Shown: positions 9,156 to 18,521 of the stretch, one piece after another | Layout: each line of letters begins with the position of its first letter | How positions within the stretch are numbered: position 1 is the first letter of the stretch | Assembly (NCBI GenBank): GCA_031425155.1 | Contig: JANPIV010000048.1 | Location: 124,001 to 188,000, forward strand | Reading direction: 5' to 3' | Source: M3007 sp031425155 | Lineage (GTDB): Bacteria; Bacteroidota; Bacteroidia; Chitinophagales; Saprospiraceae | Length of the DNA: 64,000 nucleotides | Notes under the pieces: generated by a model | Databases searched by the model: none | Told to the model about the DNA's origin: nothing | What the model saw: only the letters and a program-made list of their open reading frames with translations | Translations under genes and position numbers: made by a program

Positions 9156-10298
9156 TTAAAACTTCTTACCAAAAGAAATACCCCTCGGGCTGGAACCAGC
9201 GGCTACATACCAGGGTTCGGCATTAGAACCATCCAGATTAGCGCGCATAATCGTGCCTTTGCTCCGGTCGCCCCAATAGATCTTTTTGGAGAGCGGTTCG
9301 TACGCCAGTCCATACACCACACGCGAAATACCAGTGGCCAATACCGCCACGCCGCTGCCATCAAAATTGGCTGATTTGAGATAAATATCACCGGATGCCA
9401 CGTATTGGTCAAAGTAAATCCGGTTGCCCACCACCAGCAGGCTGCCGCCTTCCACCAAGGGAATAATTTCTGCTTCGCCGGTACCATCCAGGTTCTTTTT
9501 CCAGACCCCGCCATTATAATTTACCCAGTACATCGTCCTATTCACTGCATCAATCGCGATGCCGTCCGGATCGTTGGGTTGGCCGGTCACAAAATCCTCT
9601 TTTTGATTGACATCGCTACTGCCAATATCTCCGCGCTGAATGCCGTTACTGGTATCCCAATACAACTGGCTTAGTTGATAGTCCACCCGCATACCATTGG
9701 GACTATCCAGCCCGCTTCGGAAGACAATCAGGTTACTGCCATCTGAATCACACTGGTAAATTTTGCCCGCTCCATAGTCGCTGATATAGAGTTTATTACG
9801 CAGCGTATCGAAAACCATACCGTAGGACTCCTGTACTCCGCTGACCGGCAACTGCGTAACGATCGGTGCCTGGTTATTAAGCAGTGTAGTAAAGACTTGC
9901 GTGCCATTATTAAAGAAAACAGGCGTACCGGAAGCATTGGCGTCTTTAATAACGATGGTTTTTGCAATTTCTTTAATTTCCAGCGAAGCAGACGTTACGA
10001 TTACCAGATTCACCCGATAGGCACCAGAATTCTTGTACAAATGGGTCGGATTGGCCCCTTCTGCGGAGGTGCTGTCGCCGAAATCCCAGTAGTACGTAGC
10101 AGCGCCGACCTTTTCCGGTACAATAGAAGTACTGGTAAAAGTAACGGTCGCCGGGGCGAACGCATCATTGTCCACCGTGTAAGTAAAGTTCGGGACTGTA
10201 CTGGCTGGTGGCACCGGAAAATCGTCCTTGGAACAACTGTTGAGTAGCACAGCGAAGAGCCCCAGGCAGAATATGGAATAGAAGAGTTTCATAATCAT
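9156..10298 (-). CDS. Lipoprotein with one PKD domain and a YWTD-type beta-propeller
   Basis: Predicted surface lipoprotein of 380 residues. A signal peptide ends in the lipobox LLNSCSKDD. One PKD domain follows (about residues 35-120, with YYWDFGDST and a GAYRVNLVIV strand). Then come LDL-receptor-like YWTD blades (RTMYWVNYNGG, KKIYWGDRSKGTIMRANLDGS). It is the last gene of the leftward SusC/SusD operon and a paralogue of the gene upstream (10375-11712), which has two PKD domains. It probably binds glycan or protein at the cell surface. No catalytic residues were recognised. The start is either of two nearby ATGs (10298 or 10292). Confidence 0.85.
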   Translation of the reverse strand: MIMKLFYSIFCLGLFAVLLNSCSKDDFPVPPASTVPNFTYTVDNDAFAPATVTFTSTSIVPEKVGAATYYWDFGDSTSAEGANPTHLYKNSGAYRVNLVIVTSASLEIKEIAKTIVIKDANASGTPVFFNNGTQVFTTLLNNQAPIVTQLPVSGVQESYGMVFDTLRNKLYISDYGAGKIYQCDSDGSNLIVFRSGLDSPNGMRVDYQLSQLYWDTSNGIQRGDIGSSDVNQKEDFVTGQPNDPDGIAIDAVNRTMYWVNYNGGVWKKNLDGTGEAEIIPLVEGGSLLVVGNRIYFDQYVASGDIYLKSANFDGSGVAVLATGISRVVYGLAYEPLSKKIYWGDRSKGTIMRANLDGSNAEPWYVAAGSSPRGISFGKKF

Positions 10299-10374
10299 GA
10301 TTGTTGTTTTGTACTGCCAACTATTAGCTGGCGACCGTATAGCGCAGGAAAAGCCAACTAAAAGTTGACGTTAC

Positions 10375-11712
10375 TTATTGTTTCACAAACATACCTCGTG
10401 GGCTGCCCAATCCGGTCAACAGTATTTCCGGATTAGTACCATCCAGATTAGCACGGGTCAGTTCGCCCGTGTCGCGGCCCGACCAGTAAAGTTTATTGGC
10501 AGAATGATCAATGTCCATTCCATAAATTCTGCTTCCGCTGGCATCAATGGTGATCTGACCAGTACCATCCAGATTAGCCCGGATTAAAGTGTCCGTATTC
10601 TGATCGTCAAAGTAGATTTTGTCATTCACTGTATCCACCAGTATGGCGTAACCATAAACACCTGCTACTAGTATCGTTGGATTGGAACCGTCCAGATTCG
10701 CCACGTACAAGTTCTCGGCGTTTACATCGTAGAAATACATTTTGCTGTTTTCTACATCCAGACTAATGGCCCGCATCTGGGCGCCGAGGATATTGACAAT
10801 GCCAATTTGCGGCGAAGAACCATCCAGATTAGCCCTGGATACATTGCCTTCATCGTCCACCCAGTATATTTTTCCACCAGTCACATCTAAGGCCAGACCA
10901 TACGGATCGAGGATATTGGCAGCAATTTCTATCAGTTCGCTGCCATCCAGATTCATACGCCAGATTTTACCCGAACCGGTTACTTCAAAATCGCTGAAAT
11001 ACACTTTTTCATGGACGGCATCATACACTAAACCAACGCCTGCTTTGCCATTAATATCCAGTACCGTAGTGGCAGTGCTGCTTCCATCTAAGGGCAGTTT
11101 TTTAATCAAACCAGTACCATATTCAATAAAATACACTTGTTTGACAGAAGGTGCACCCGTAACGGTAATTTGTCTGGTCACCGTGGTTTCACCCACTGCA
11201 CTGACGGCCTTTAAAGTGACGGTGTACGTGCCGCCATTATTGTAGGAAAAAGTCGGGTCTTTCTCCGTGGAAGTAGAATTGTTTGGGTCGCCAAAAGACC
11301 ACTGATAAGAAACCGCGCCTCTCGATGTATTCGTAAATTGCACCGGAATGCTACTGATCAATGCGCTTTCATTTTCCACAATAAAGGAAGTGGCCGGTAA
11401 AACGGTGACCTGCTGTGTGGAAATGGTCGAACCGCCCTCGCCCGTAGAAACCAGGCTTACCAGAAAAATGGCGGAAGACTGGTAGGATTTTTTCGGGGCG
11501 ACTTCGGTGGAAGTAGTACCATCGCCAAAACTCCATTTAAAAGCCGTAGCGTTTTCAGAAGTATTGGTAAACTGGATTTCCTCGCCCACCACAACGGTGG
11601 TTTTGCTGCTGGTGAATTTGGCAGCGGGCTGTTCGATTATTTCTTCCTTTTTACAGGCACTGAACAGGGCGAAAAGGCAGAAGATGTATAGAAGTGTGCG
11701 TTTTGTTTGCAT
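10375..11712 (-). CDS. Lipoprotein with two PKD domains and a YWTD-type beta-propeller
   Basis: Predicted lipoprotein of 445 residues with lipobox LFALFSACKKEE. Two PKD domains are visible (FKWSFGDGTTSTEV near residue 60, YQWSFGDPNNSTSTEKDPTFSY near residue 145). A YWTD propeller follows with repeated ANLDGS/TNP phrases (KIYWVDDEGNVSRANLDGS, KLYWSGRDTGELTRANLDGT). It belongs to the SusC/SusD operon, where it likely acts as a surface glycan- or protein-binding component. It was probably adjacent to susD before insertion of the GxxExxY gene and its repeats (11728-12347). Confidence 0.86.
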   Translation of the reverse strand: MQTKRTLLYIFCLFALFSACKKEEIIEQPAAKFTSSKTTVVVGEEIQFTNTSENATAFKWSFGDGTTSTEVAPKKSYQSSAIFLVSLVSTGEGGSTISTQQVTVLPATSFIVENESALISSIPVQFTNTSRGAVSYQWSFGDPNNSTSTEKDPTFSYNNGGTYTVTLKAVSAVGETTVTRQITVTGAPSVKQVYFIEYGTGLIKKLPLDGSSTATTVLDINGKAGVGLVYDAVHEKVYFSDFEVTGSGKIWRMNLDGSELIEIAANILDPYGLALDVTGGKIYWVDDEGNVSRANLDGSSPQIGIVNILGAQMRAISLDVENSKMYFYDVNAENLYVANLDGSNPTILVAGVYGYAILVDTVNDKIYFDDQNTDTLIRANLDGTGQITIDASGSRIYGMDIDHSANKLYWSGRDTGELTRANLDGTNPEILLTGLGSPRGMFVKQ

Positions 11713-11727
11713 GGCTAGAATTTTTAA

Positions 11728-12347
11728 GTGTCACAGAGGCTCACAGAGAAAAAAAGAGGCTCACAGAGAAAGTTGTTAGAGAATGAAGGTTTTTAAGTGT
11801 CACAGAGGTTCACGGAGAAAGGAGAGGCTCACAGAGAAAGTTATTAGAGCGTTGTTAGAGGATGAAGCGTTTGATGCCGTATTTGAGGAGGGTGACTTTA
11901 AAATTGATGAGCAGTCCAGTACTGAAACCACCCAATTTCATGTAAGTCAACGTCTGGGCAGTATGGATATCCATGATTTCATCTACGGATTTTAATTCCA
12001 CTACTACTTGATTATGAACAAGTAAATCAAGTCTATATCCATGATCCAGTTTTACTTCTTTGTAAATGATAGGCATTGCTTTCTCTTTCTCGACCATCAG
12101 ACCTGCCTTGACAAGTTCGTATGCCAAGCATTCGCGATAAGCAGATTCCAATAAACCAAGTCCAAGAGTTTTATGTACCTCTATGGCTTTGCCAATGATA
12201 ATTTGAGTCAGTTCGTTCGTTTGCATAATTTTGTATGTTGATTCTCCATGAACCTCTATTTTCTCCGTGAGCCTCGGCGACATTTAATATTCAAACCTAA
12301 TATTTTACTCTGTGAGCCTCTTTTTTCTTTGTGAGCCTCTGTGACAC
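11728..12347. mobile_element. Candidate repeat-bounded cassette carrying a GxxExxY gene
   Basis: A segment of about 620 bases bounded by inverted repeats. The left end starts GTGTCACAGAGGCTCACA (11728-11770) and has a second direct copy at 11797-11838. The right end (12308-12347) is its reverse complement with one substitution and one indel, and a more diverged second copy lies at 12244-12282. The only gene inside is the AT-rich GxxExxY gene. The right end touches the susD stop codon (12349-12351), and the left end lies 16 bases upstream of the next operon gene. No transposase is present, so any movement would need help in trans. Calling it mobile is inference from its structure. Confidence 0.5.
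11855..12226 (-). CDS. GxxExxY protein
   Basis: Small protein of 123 residues of the GxxExxY family. The naming motif is seen as Gly24-Glu27-Tyr30 in GLGLLESAY. A later DHGYRLDLLVHNQVVVELKSV segment has the Asp...Glu-x-Lys pattern of a PD-(D/E)XK-type fold. I prefer the ATG at 12226 (MQTNELTQ); an upstream in-frame start would read through the flanking repeat. Function is unknown in the family; a nuclease-like fold is suggested by the motif. The gene sits between inverted repeats inside a SusC/SusD operon and is AT-richer than the operon genes. Confidence 0.85.
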   Translation of the reverse strand: MQTNELTQIIIGKAIEVHKTLGLGLLESAYRECLAYELVKAGLMVEKEKAMPIIYKEVKLDHGYRLDLLVHNQVVVELKSVDEIMDIHTAQTLTYMKLGGFSTGLLINFKVTLLKYGIKRFIL

Positions 12348-12348
12348 T

Positions 12349-13677
12349 CTAATACCCCGGATTCTGTCGCATCCCCGGACTTCTATTCGCCAATATTTCA
12401 CTCAAAGGAATGGGGAATAACGTTTGGTTTTCATTGGTTACCGTAGCCAACACATCTATTGCCCGCCCGGTGCGTACCAGATCGAACCAGCGGTGGCCTT
12501 CAAAGGCAAATTCCAGTCTTCTTTCGGCTTCAATGGCCAGCAATAGATCGGCATAGGCAGTAGCCGTCACATTGCCCAGACGTGCCCTGGAACGAATGGC
12601 GTTAATATCTGCCTGGATCAGCGTCACATCGCCGCCCGAACGCGCCCGTGCTTCGGCCCGGATTAAGTACATTTCGGCCAGACGAAGTACAATAACATTA
12701 TCGCTGCCGGTGCTCAAATCATCATATTTTATTACGTAGGGTGTGGTGCCGGTATAAGCGATGGTCGTAGCAAGTCTGGCATCAGCCGCTATATATTTAC
12801 TTAATAATTCCGTGGCGGGTGCCACTTCACGGCGACCATTTAAGGCCAATGGGAAGTTGTATTCAGCAATACGGTTTCTATTCAGTGCCGTAAAATCAAT
12901 TTCAAAAATAGACTCTGCGGATTCATCACTGGCAAAAATATCGGCATAATTAGTCAGTAGCGTATAACCGCCATTATTGATGACTTCGGTCGCCGAGGCA
13001 ATCGCATTCGGATAGTCTTTATGGTACAAATACACCCGCGCCAGCAGGGCGTTCGCCGCTTGTCTGGAAGCGCGAATTTTACGCGAACTGGAAGCCGGTA
13101 AATATTCGGCAGCCAACTTTAAATCGGTAATAATCTGGGCATAAACCGCATCCACATTATCACGAGGGGCATCTACTTTATCCACGCCAATAGTAGGCGA
13201 CGTTTTAATGGGAATTGCCCCAAAATAATTGGTTAGATTAAAATGATTTAAAGCGCGGATAAAATATAGTTCACCCAATGCAGCATTCCGCTCTTCGGTG
13301 CTCATACCCGGCACATCCGGTACCTGCGCAATGACGTTATTGGCAATATTAATGCCCTCGTATAAAGTAGTCCAAATGCCATCTACCGAAGCGTTTTCGG
13401 GGAGAATACTATTATTATCCACCTCACTATATTCTGTGGCGGTAGCATTGGGTGGATGCACCAGATTGTCAGCGGCCAGGTCGGAAAAAATACCGTAGGT
13501 GCGGCCATAGTAACTCAATCCCTGAAAAGAGGAATAAGCACCCAATATACCCCGTTCCACGCCTGCTTTATCTTTAAAGGCCTCGTTGGCGGGAATAGAA
13601 CTCAGGGGTTGCACATCCAGCACATTACATGCGGCAAATAACAACAGAATATTGGGAATTAGTAGTAATTTCTTCAT
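12349..13677 (-). CDS. SusD/RagB family outer-membrane lipoprotein
   Basis: Surface lipoprotein that forms the lid of a SusC-type transporter. It has 442 residues, with a signal peptide ending in lipobox LLFAACNVLD. Family hallmarks include the YSSFQGLSYYGR region, an ALGELYFIRALNHFNLTNYFG TPR-like helix pair, ALLARVYLYHKDY, LRLAEMYLIRAEAR and the C-terminal FEGHRWFDLVRTGRA and NPGY ending. It follows susC by 115 bases in the same direction. The substrate is unknown; the operon contains no glycosidase, only PKD/YWTD lipoproteins. Confidence 0.95.
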   Translation of the reverse strand: MKKLLLIPNILLLFAACNVLDVQPLSSIPANEAFKDKAGVERGILGAYSSFQGLSYYGRTYGIFSDLAADNLVHPPNATATEYSEVDNNSILPENASVDGIWTTLYEGINIANNVIAQVPDVPGMSTEERNAALGELYFIRALNHFNLTNYFGAIPIKTSPTIGVDKVDAPRDNVDAVYAQIITDLKLAAEYLPASSSRKIRASRQAANALLARVYLYHKDYPNAIASATEVINNGGYTLLTNYADIFASDESAESIFEIDFTALNRNRIAEYNFPLALNGRREVAPATELLSKYIAADARLATTIAYTGTTPYVIKYDDLSTGSDNVIVLRLAEMYLIRAEARARSGGDVTLIQADINAIRSRARLGNVTATAYADLLLAIEAERRLEFAFEGHRWFDLVRTGRAIDVLATVTNENQTLFPIPLSEILANRSPGMRQNPGY

Positions 13678-13765
13678 AATTGTGGATGGTTTAAAGTTGT
13701 TTAGGGGTCTCCGAATAACCGGGCTTGTGTGGATGTCTTTGTTTCACTACGACATGACAAACTAC

Positions 13766-13782
13766 TAAACCTACGAGGTTTA
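13766..13782. terminator. Short palindrome between susC and susD
   Basis: TAAACCTACGAGGTTTA, two 7-base arms around ACG, in the 115-base gap between susC and susD. It resembles the core of the much longer palindrome at 50717-50759. It may be an attenuating stem that sets the susC/susD ratio, or a decayed copy of that intergenic repeat. Confidence 0.35.
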
Positions 13783-13792
13783 AATAACGTAA

Positions 13793-16786
13793 TTAAAACA
13801 GCAGGTTCAAACCAAAAGTATAACTCCGCGCCTGTGGATAAGTAAAGAAATCCGTGCCAATGACGGCATTATCATTCCCCCGATAATTTACCTCCGGGTC
13901 GAGGCCTGTGTAGTTTGTAAAAGTGAATAAATTCTGACTACTCAAATAGAAACGCAGTGTGGAAATTTTCCGACGGGCCAACCATTCTTTATTGAGCGAA
14001 TAACCCAGTGTCAGGTTTTTTAATCGCAAATAAGAACCATCTTCAATAAAACGGGAAGACACGCGCTTATTGGAAGCCGCCCGAACGGGGTCGTTGGTTG
14101 CATCCGGGATATATGTAATGTCCCCTGGTTTTTGCCAGCGTTGGGTCACCACGGCCAATTGATTATCACCACCTTGCAGCGATTCCAGGAAAAGCCGGGA
14201 GCCATTGAAGACGTCGTTGCCATAAGAACTCTGCAAAAAGATGCTCAAATCCAGTCCTTTAAAACTAAGTGTATTAGTCATGCCGGCAATAAAGTCGGGA
14301 TGTGGGTTACCAACTTTGGTGCGGTCGGCGGAAGTGATCTCGCCATCGAAATTCTTGTCGGCATACACAATGTCGCCGGTGGACGGGTCCACACCCAGAG
14401 ATTCGTAACTATAAAAAATACCAATCGGTTCGCCTTCCTGAATTCGATTGCTGCCCCGGCCCAGATCGTCAATCGGTTGGCTGTTATAGAGTTTTACTAC
14501 TTTATTTCTATTGAGCGAGAAATTAAGGCGCGTATTCCAGGTCAGGGCGCGACCGGCCAGATTTTCGGTGGTCAAAGATAGTTCTACGCCCTTGTTTTCT
14601 ACTTCGCCCACATTTTCAGTAATCGAAGAAAAGCCCGAACTGGATGGTAAAGGACGGCTCAATAACAAGTCTTTCGTTTGTTTATTGTAGTAATCGGCGG
14701 TCAGTACCAGACGATTATTATAAAAACCTACGTCCAGACCCACATTTGTTTGCGCAGTGCTTTCCCATTTCAGGTCAGGATTAGGGATGTTGTTGGGAAA
14801 AATACCCGGCTGGCCACCATAAGAAGTCGTGCCATATAGTGCAGCAAATAGAAAAGAAGGAATATCATCGTTGCCGGTGAGACCATAACTGGCCCGGATT
14901 TTCAATTCGGAGACAGCCGCGCTTTTAAAGAAATCTTCCTGCGATACGCGCCAGCCCACCGAAGCAGCCGGGAAAAATCCGGTGCGGTTGTTTTCCCCGA
15001 AACGGGAGGAACCATCGAAGCGGCCCGACACCGTGACCAGATATTTATCATTAAAATTATAGTTGGCGCGGCCAAAAAAGGATTGTAATCCATTGTCCGA
15101 ACCACTGGAACTGGCCGAAACAATCGTGGCCGCCGAATTAAGATATTGCAAACTTGGGTCGGCAAAATCCTGTCCGCGAATGAAAGAAGAACGCGACTGG
15201 TATTTTTCAAAACTATAACCCGCCAGAAATTCCATCGAATGGTTGCCCACGCTTTTCTGATAGCGCAACAGATTATTAGATACTATATTCAAGACATTAT
15301 CAAAAGTCTCAAAACCCAGGCCATTGTATTTGGCACCCTGTACGGTCTTAGTAGATTCGTAGGCATGTTCCCGGAAATTCAGAAAATCAATGCCCCATTT
15401 GGTAGAAAAACTAAGTCCCGGCAGAATGCGGTAATCGGCATATATATTGCCAATAGTGCGATAAGAGAAATTCTGGTTAATTGCTTCATTGGCAATAGAT
15501 ACGGCATTAGAATAAGGCCCTTCCTGATTGTAGGAACCATCTTCATTATACACCGGAAAAATAGCGGGCGTAGAAATACCATTCGGCAGAGGGCCATGCA
15601 GGGATTGATCACTTTCCACGCGACCAGTTTTGGCATACGTCAAGCCGATACTGGCTCCTACGGACAGTTTATCCGACAGCCGATGGTCTATATTCATCCG
15701 GCCATTCATGCGCCGGTAATTCGTGCCAATTAGCATTCCTTCTTGTTCAAAGTAATTACCACTGATAAAAATCTTGGTTTTATCATTGCCGCCGGTACAA
15801 GACAATTCATAATTCGCAATGGGTGCCGTACGGAAAATAACGTCCTGCCAATCCGTGTTTACTTTAATGTTATTAATATCATTCTGCGAAAAAACTTCCG
15901 AACCGGCCAGGTCATTGCGGTACAGCATCCACTCCCGCGCATCCAGCATATCCAGCGTGTTCCAGGCTTGTTGCAGGCCATAATAGGCATTGAAATTAAT
16001 CGCAGTTTTGCCGCTGGCCCCGCGTTTCGTGGTAATCAGCACCACGCCATTGGAAGCCCGTGCGCCATAAATAGCGGCAGCGGCGGCATCTTTTAAAATA
16101 CTAATGGAAGCAATATCATTGGGGCTCAGATCAGTCAAGGCATTCACACCCTGACCTTCGTAGCCCAGTTGTGCGTAATCGCCGGTGGTAAGCGGAATAC
16201 CATCAATAACATAGAGAGGCTGGCTGGAACCGCCAATAGAACTCACGCCCCGGATGCGCACCGACATGGCGCCGCCGGGTGTCCCCGAATTTTGGCTGAC
16301 TTGTACGCCCGCCGCCTGGCCTTGCAGAATCCCGTCCAGACTGGACACCGGAATATCTTTCAATTGGCTGGCTTTTACTTCGCCCACCGAGCCGGTCAGC
16401 AGGGCTTTTTGTTCCACGCCATACCCCACCACGACGACTTCCGACAGGGCTTTTTCATCGGCCTGTAACACCACATCAATCACCGTACGGCCACTGATAT
16501 TGATGCGTTGTTTGAGGAACCCGATCAGGGAAAAATCCAACGTGCTGGCATTATTGGAGACCTGGAGTTTATAGTTGCCGGAGACATCGGTCGTGGTGCC
16601 ATTGGTGGTCCCGGTTTCTACTACAGTCACGCCCGCCAGTTCTTCGCCTTCGGCGGAGACGACTTTTCCGGTAATGAGGGTCGGCGGAGAGAAAGCGTAA
16701 GCCAGGTTGGTGCAGCAGGTAAGTGCCAACACTAACAGAAAGAAAGTCAATGAATTAGGTAAAAAACTGGGTAGCGATTTAGTCAT
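13793..16786 (-). CDS. SusC/RagA family TonB-linked outer-membrane transporter
   Basis: Outer-membrane active transporter of 997 residues. From the ATG at 16786 (MTKSLPSFLPN) there is a signal peptide, then a carboxypeptidase-regulatory-like domain (LITGKVVSAEGEELAGVTVVETGT...). The SusC signature follows in the plug (VVVGYGVEQKALLTGSV, GILQGQAAGVQVSQNSGTPG, LYVIDGIPL), and a long beta-barrel ends in an aromatic residue (YTFGLNLLF). A longer reading frame exists upstream but lacks a signal sequence at its start. It works with the SusD at 12349 to import oligomeric nutrients using TonB energy. Confidence 0.96.
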   Translation of the reverse strand: MTKSLPSFLPNSLTFFLLVLALTCCTNLAYAFSPPTLITGKVVSAEGEELAGVTVVETGTTNGTTTDVSGNYKLQVSNNASTLDFSLIGFLKQRINISGRTVIDVVLQADEKALSEVVVVGYGVEQKALLTGSVGEVKASQLKDIPVSSLDGILQGQAAGVQVSQNSGTPGGAMSVRIRGVSSIGGSSQPLYVIDGIPLTTGDYAQLGYEGQGVNALTDLSPNDIASISILKDAAAAAIYGARASNGVVLITTKRGASGKTAINFNAYYGLQQAWNTLDMLDAREWMLYRNDLAGSEVFSQNDINNIKVNTDWQDVIFRTAPIANYELSCTGGNDKTKIFISGNYFEQEGMLIGTNYRRMNGRMNIDHRLSDKLSVGASIGLTYAKTGRVESDQSLHGPLPNGISTPAIFPVYNEDGSYNQEGPYSNAVSIANEAINQNFSYRTIGNIYADYRILPGLSFSTKWGIDFLNFREHAYESTKTVQGAKYNGLGFETFDNVLNIVSNNLLRYQKSVGNHSMEFLAGYSFEKYQSRSSFIRGQDFADPSLQYLNSAATIVSASSSGSDNGLQSFFGRANYNFNDKYLVTVSGRFDGSSRFGENNRTGFFPAASVGWRVSQEDFFKSAAVSELKIRASYGLTGNDDIPSFLFAALYGTTSYGGQPGIFPNNIPNPDLKWESTAQTNVGLDVGFYNNRLVLTADYYNKQTKDLLLSRPLPSSSGFSSITENVGEVENKGVELSLTTENLAGRALTWNTRLNFSLNRNKVVKLYNSQPIDDLGRGSNRIQEGEPIGIFYSYESLGVDPSTGDIVYADKNFDGEITSADRTKVGNPHPDFIAGMTNTLSFKGLDLSIFLQSSYGNDVFNGSRLFLESLQGGDNQLAVVTQRWQKPGDITYIPDATNDPVRAASNKRVSSRFIEDGSYLRLKNLTLGYSLNKEWLARRKISTLRFYLSSQNLFTFTNYTGLDPEVNYRGNDNAVIGTDFFTYPQARSYTFGLNLLF

Positions 16787-16836
16787 AGAGTAGTGCTGTG
16801 TAAGGGGTGAAATAATCGGTGGTGGGCATCCCCGGC

Positions 16837-16845
16837 GCAAGAATA
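16837..16845 (-). promoter_or_regulatory. Possible -7 element for susC
   Basis: Read leftward, TATTCTTGC lies about 50 bases before the susC start and differs at one position from the Bacteroidota -7 consensus TAnnTTTG. A weak candidate based on pattern and position only. Confidence 0.3.
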
Positions 16846-16884
16846 CGGAATGTTTGAGGAAAGTAGGTAGATGTGTGGAAAAGC

Positions 16885-16923
16885 AAAATCCCGCAACGTC
16901 GGTGGGCGACATTGCGGGATTTT
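16885..16923 (-). terminator. Hairpin terminator after the propeller lipoprotein gene
   Basis: Perfect 12-base arms AAAATCCCGCAA (16885-16896) and TTGCGGGATTTT (16912-16923) with a 15-base loop. It sits downstream of the gene ending at 16977 and ahead of the susC promoter region. A and T runs flank the stem on both sides, so it could stop transcription from either direction. Confidence 0.75.
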
Positions 16924-16976
16924 TGTTTGCTGAAATAACCTTACTGCGGCAGGGGAGCGGCTAGAAAAACTTTTCC

Positions 16977-18230
16977 TTAAATTGCCAAAACGTACCGATA
17001 CATATTCCCGCCTTTACCAGCCGCCGTCAACTCCATCACGCTAGGACTACTTTTCCACACGGCGATATGGTCGGCAAATTGCTCGCAAGGCGCGACAATA
17101 CTTTGCAGTTTTTTGCCAGTAGAAATTTCATAGATGTCAATATAGTCGCTGCTGACCACAAACAAGCGATCCAAATCGAATTCTACGCGGATGGTACCGG
17201 AAACACGATCAATGCGATATAGTACGGCATGACTAATGGGATCGAAAACCTGTAAATCGGAATTGCTACTTTCGACAATAATATATTGCTGATTGGCCCA
17301 TAGATTACTGGTTGCTGCGTGACCATAATTATATTGATTAAAAAGCAGCACCGAATCCCGAATACTCCCTGCGGCCAAATCCCAATCCAGTACTTTATCC
17401 TCCCAGCCCAGATAAGCAGACGTGCCAGCGATGGTCATGCGATGAATACTAACAGCATTATTAGAAAATTTTGCCGTAATAGGTTGACGCTCATAGATCC
17501 AGGTGTGGGCTGTGGCATCATACAGGCCCATGAAAGTGGCAATAGCATTACTATTGGCGATTGGTTCAAAAAAGGCCGTCAGGATATAAGCGTGGCCATC
17601 TTCTCCGGCAAAAGCATTTACGGCGGTCACATATCCATAACCCGCCCAATTATGCGTAGTGCGGCTATATGCGGGCGTAAAGAGCAAATCCAGACGGTCG
17701 CGGTTCTGCATATCACCCACAAAAACGGCATCGGCAGTCACGCCATCGGCTTCCGTGATTTTGCGAACCACAAAATATTGATTATCTACTCCGAATACGC
17801 CTTTATTAATATCGCAATCATTCAAAGCGCGTTCCCAGGCTAATTCGCCCGTTTTCACATTAAATGCGGCCAGACCAGTTGCCGAGGCAGCCACCACCAG
17901 ATCACCGTGGCGATACACCGCATTCGTATTTGTGAAGGCCTTGCCCGCTACCGGCGATTCTATTTTACGCAGCATTTTACCCGTGCTCATATCCTGCCAG
18001 TACAGCGTGGTATAAGAAGTCAATAACACTTTCGAGCCATCCGTTACTGCTGCGTCGCCCAGATAACCTTGTGCAGCAAAACGGCTCTGATATGGTGTGG
18101 CTTTCGTAGAGTCACAAACGGGGTCTGGCCCTTCCGGCAGGATAACGTTCAGGAAAGCACGAGCACCGTCTTCACAGCAGGAAGAGAACAATATTACTAG
18201 AAAAACGAAGGGCAGAAATGACTTTTTCAT
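16977..18230 (-). CDS. Lipoprotein with a PQQ-like beta-propeller, function unknown
   Basis: Predicted lipoprotein of 417 residues. The signal peptide MKKSFLPFVFLVILFSSCC ends in a double cysteine at the lipobox. The rest shows repeated blades such as DGSKVLLTSYTTLYWQDMSTGKMLRKI, LAAFNVKTGELAWERAL and DYIDIYEISTGKKLQSI, typical of PQQ-like (quinoprotein alcohol dehydrogenase-like) propellers. No catalytic site is visible. It is transcribed toward the SusC operon but is separated from it by a strong hairpin, so it is probably its own unit. It shares a divergent upstream region with the regulator at 18522. Confidence 0.75.
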   Translation of the reverse strand: MKKSFLPFVFLVILFSSCCEDGARAFLNVILPEGPDPVCDSTKATPYQSRFAAQGYLGDAAVTDGSKVLLTSYTTLYWQDMSTGKMLRKIESPVAGKAFTNTNAVYRHGDLVVAASATGLAAFNVKTGELAWERALNDCDINKGVFGVDNQYFVVRKITEADGVTADAVFVGDMQNRDRLDLLFTPAYSRTTHNWAGYGYVTAVNAFAGEDGHAYILTAFFEPIANSNAIATFMGLYDATAHTWIYERQPITAKFSNNAVSIHRMTIAGTSAYLGWEDKVLDWDLAAGSIRDSVLLFNQYNYGHAATSNLWANQQYIIVESSNSDLQVFDPISHAVLYRIDRVSGTIRVEFDLDRLFVVSSDYIDIYEISTGKKLQSIVAPCEQFADHIAVWKSSPSVMELTAAGKGGNMYRYVLAI

Positions 18231-18400
18231 GATTGAGTGAGTGCGAAATTTTAGAAAAAATGGTGGGTCGGTTTAGGAGGATGGGTTCTATTAGTCGTGT
18301 TGTTTACTGCTTTTGACCCACAAATATTTCGGCTAAAAAAGGCGGCTTCCAAACCGGGTTTTGTCCCTTGCCGATTGCCCATTTGGCCAGATTGTTACGG

Positions 18401-18451
18401 GATGACAGATTTCTGCTTAGTTTCGCCCCGCACTGTCATCAGATGACAGTG
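18401..18451. promoter_or_regulatory. Palindromic operator candidate between divergent genes
   Basis: A perfect palindrome CACTGTCATC-A-GATGACAGTG at 18431-18451, with an extra half-site GATGACAG at 18401-18408, 30 bases before the palindrome. It lies 70 bases before the HTH-like regulator (18522) and about 200 bases before the divergent lipoprotein gene. Likely the binding site of a dimeric regulator, possibly the adjacent one. Confidence 0.5.
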
Positions 18452-18521
18452 TGGAAGCAGGCTGCCTCATAAACTGTCTTGATTCGACAATCTTTTCTTT
18501 CCACATTTTCCACATTTGCCC

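Noticed and set aside
18516..18521. TTG start for the HTH-like regulator
   Set aside because: An ATG at 18522 two codons later is the more likely start.
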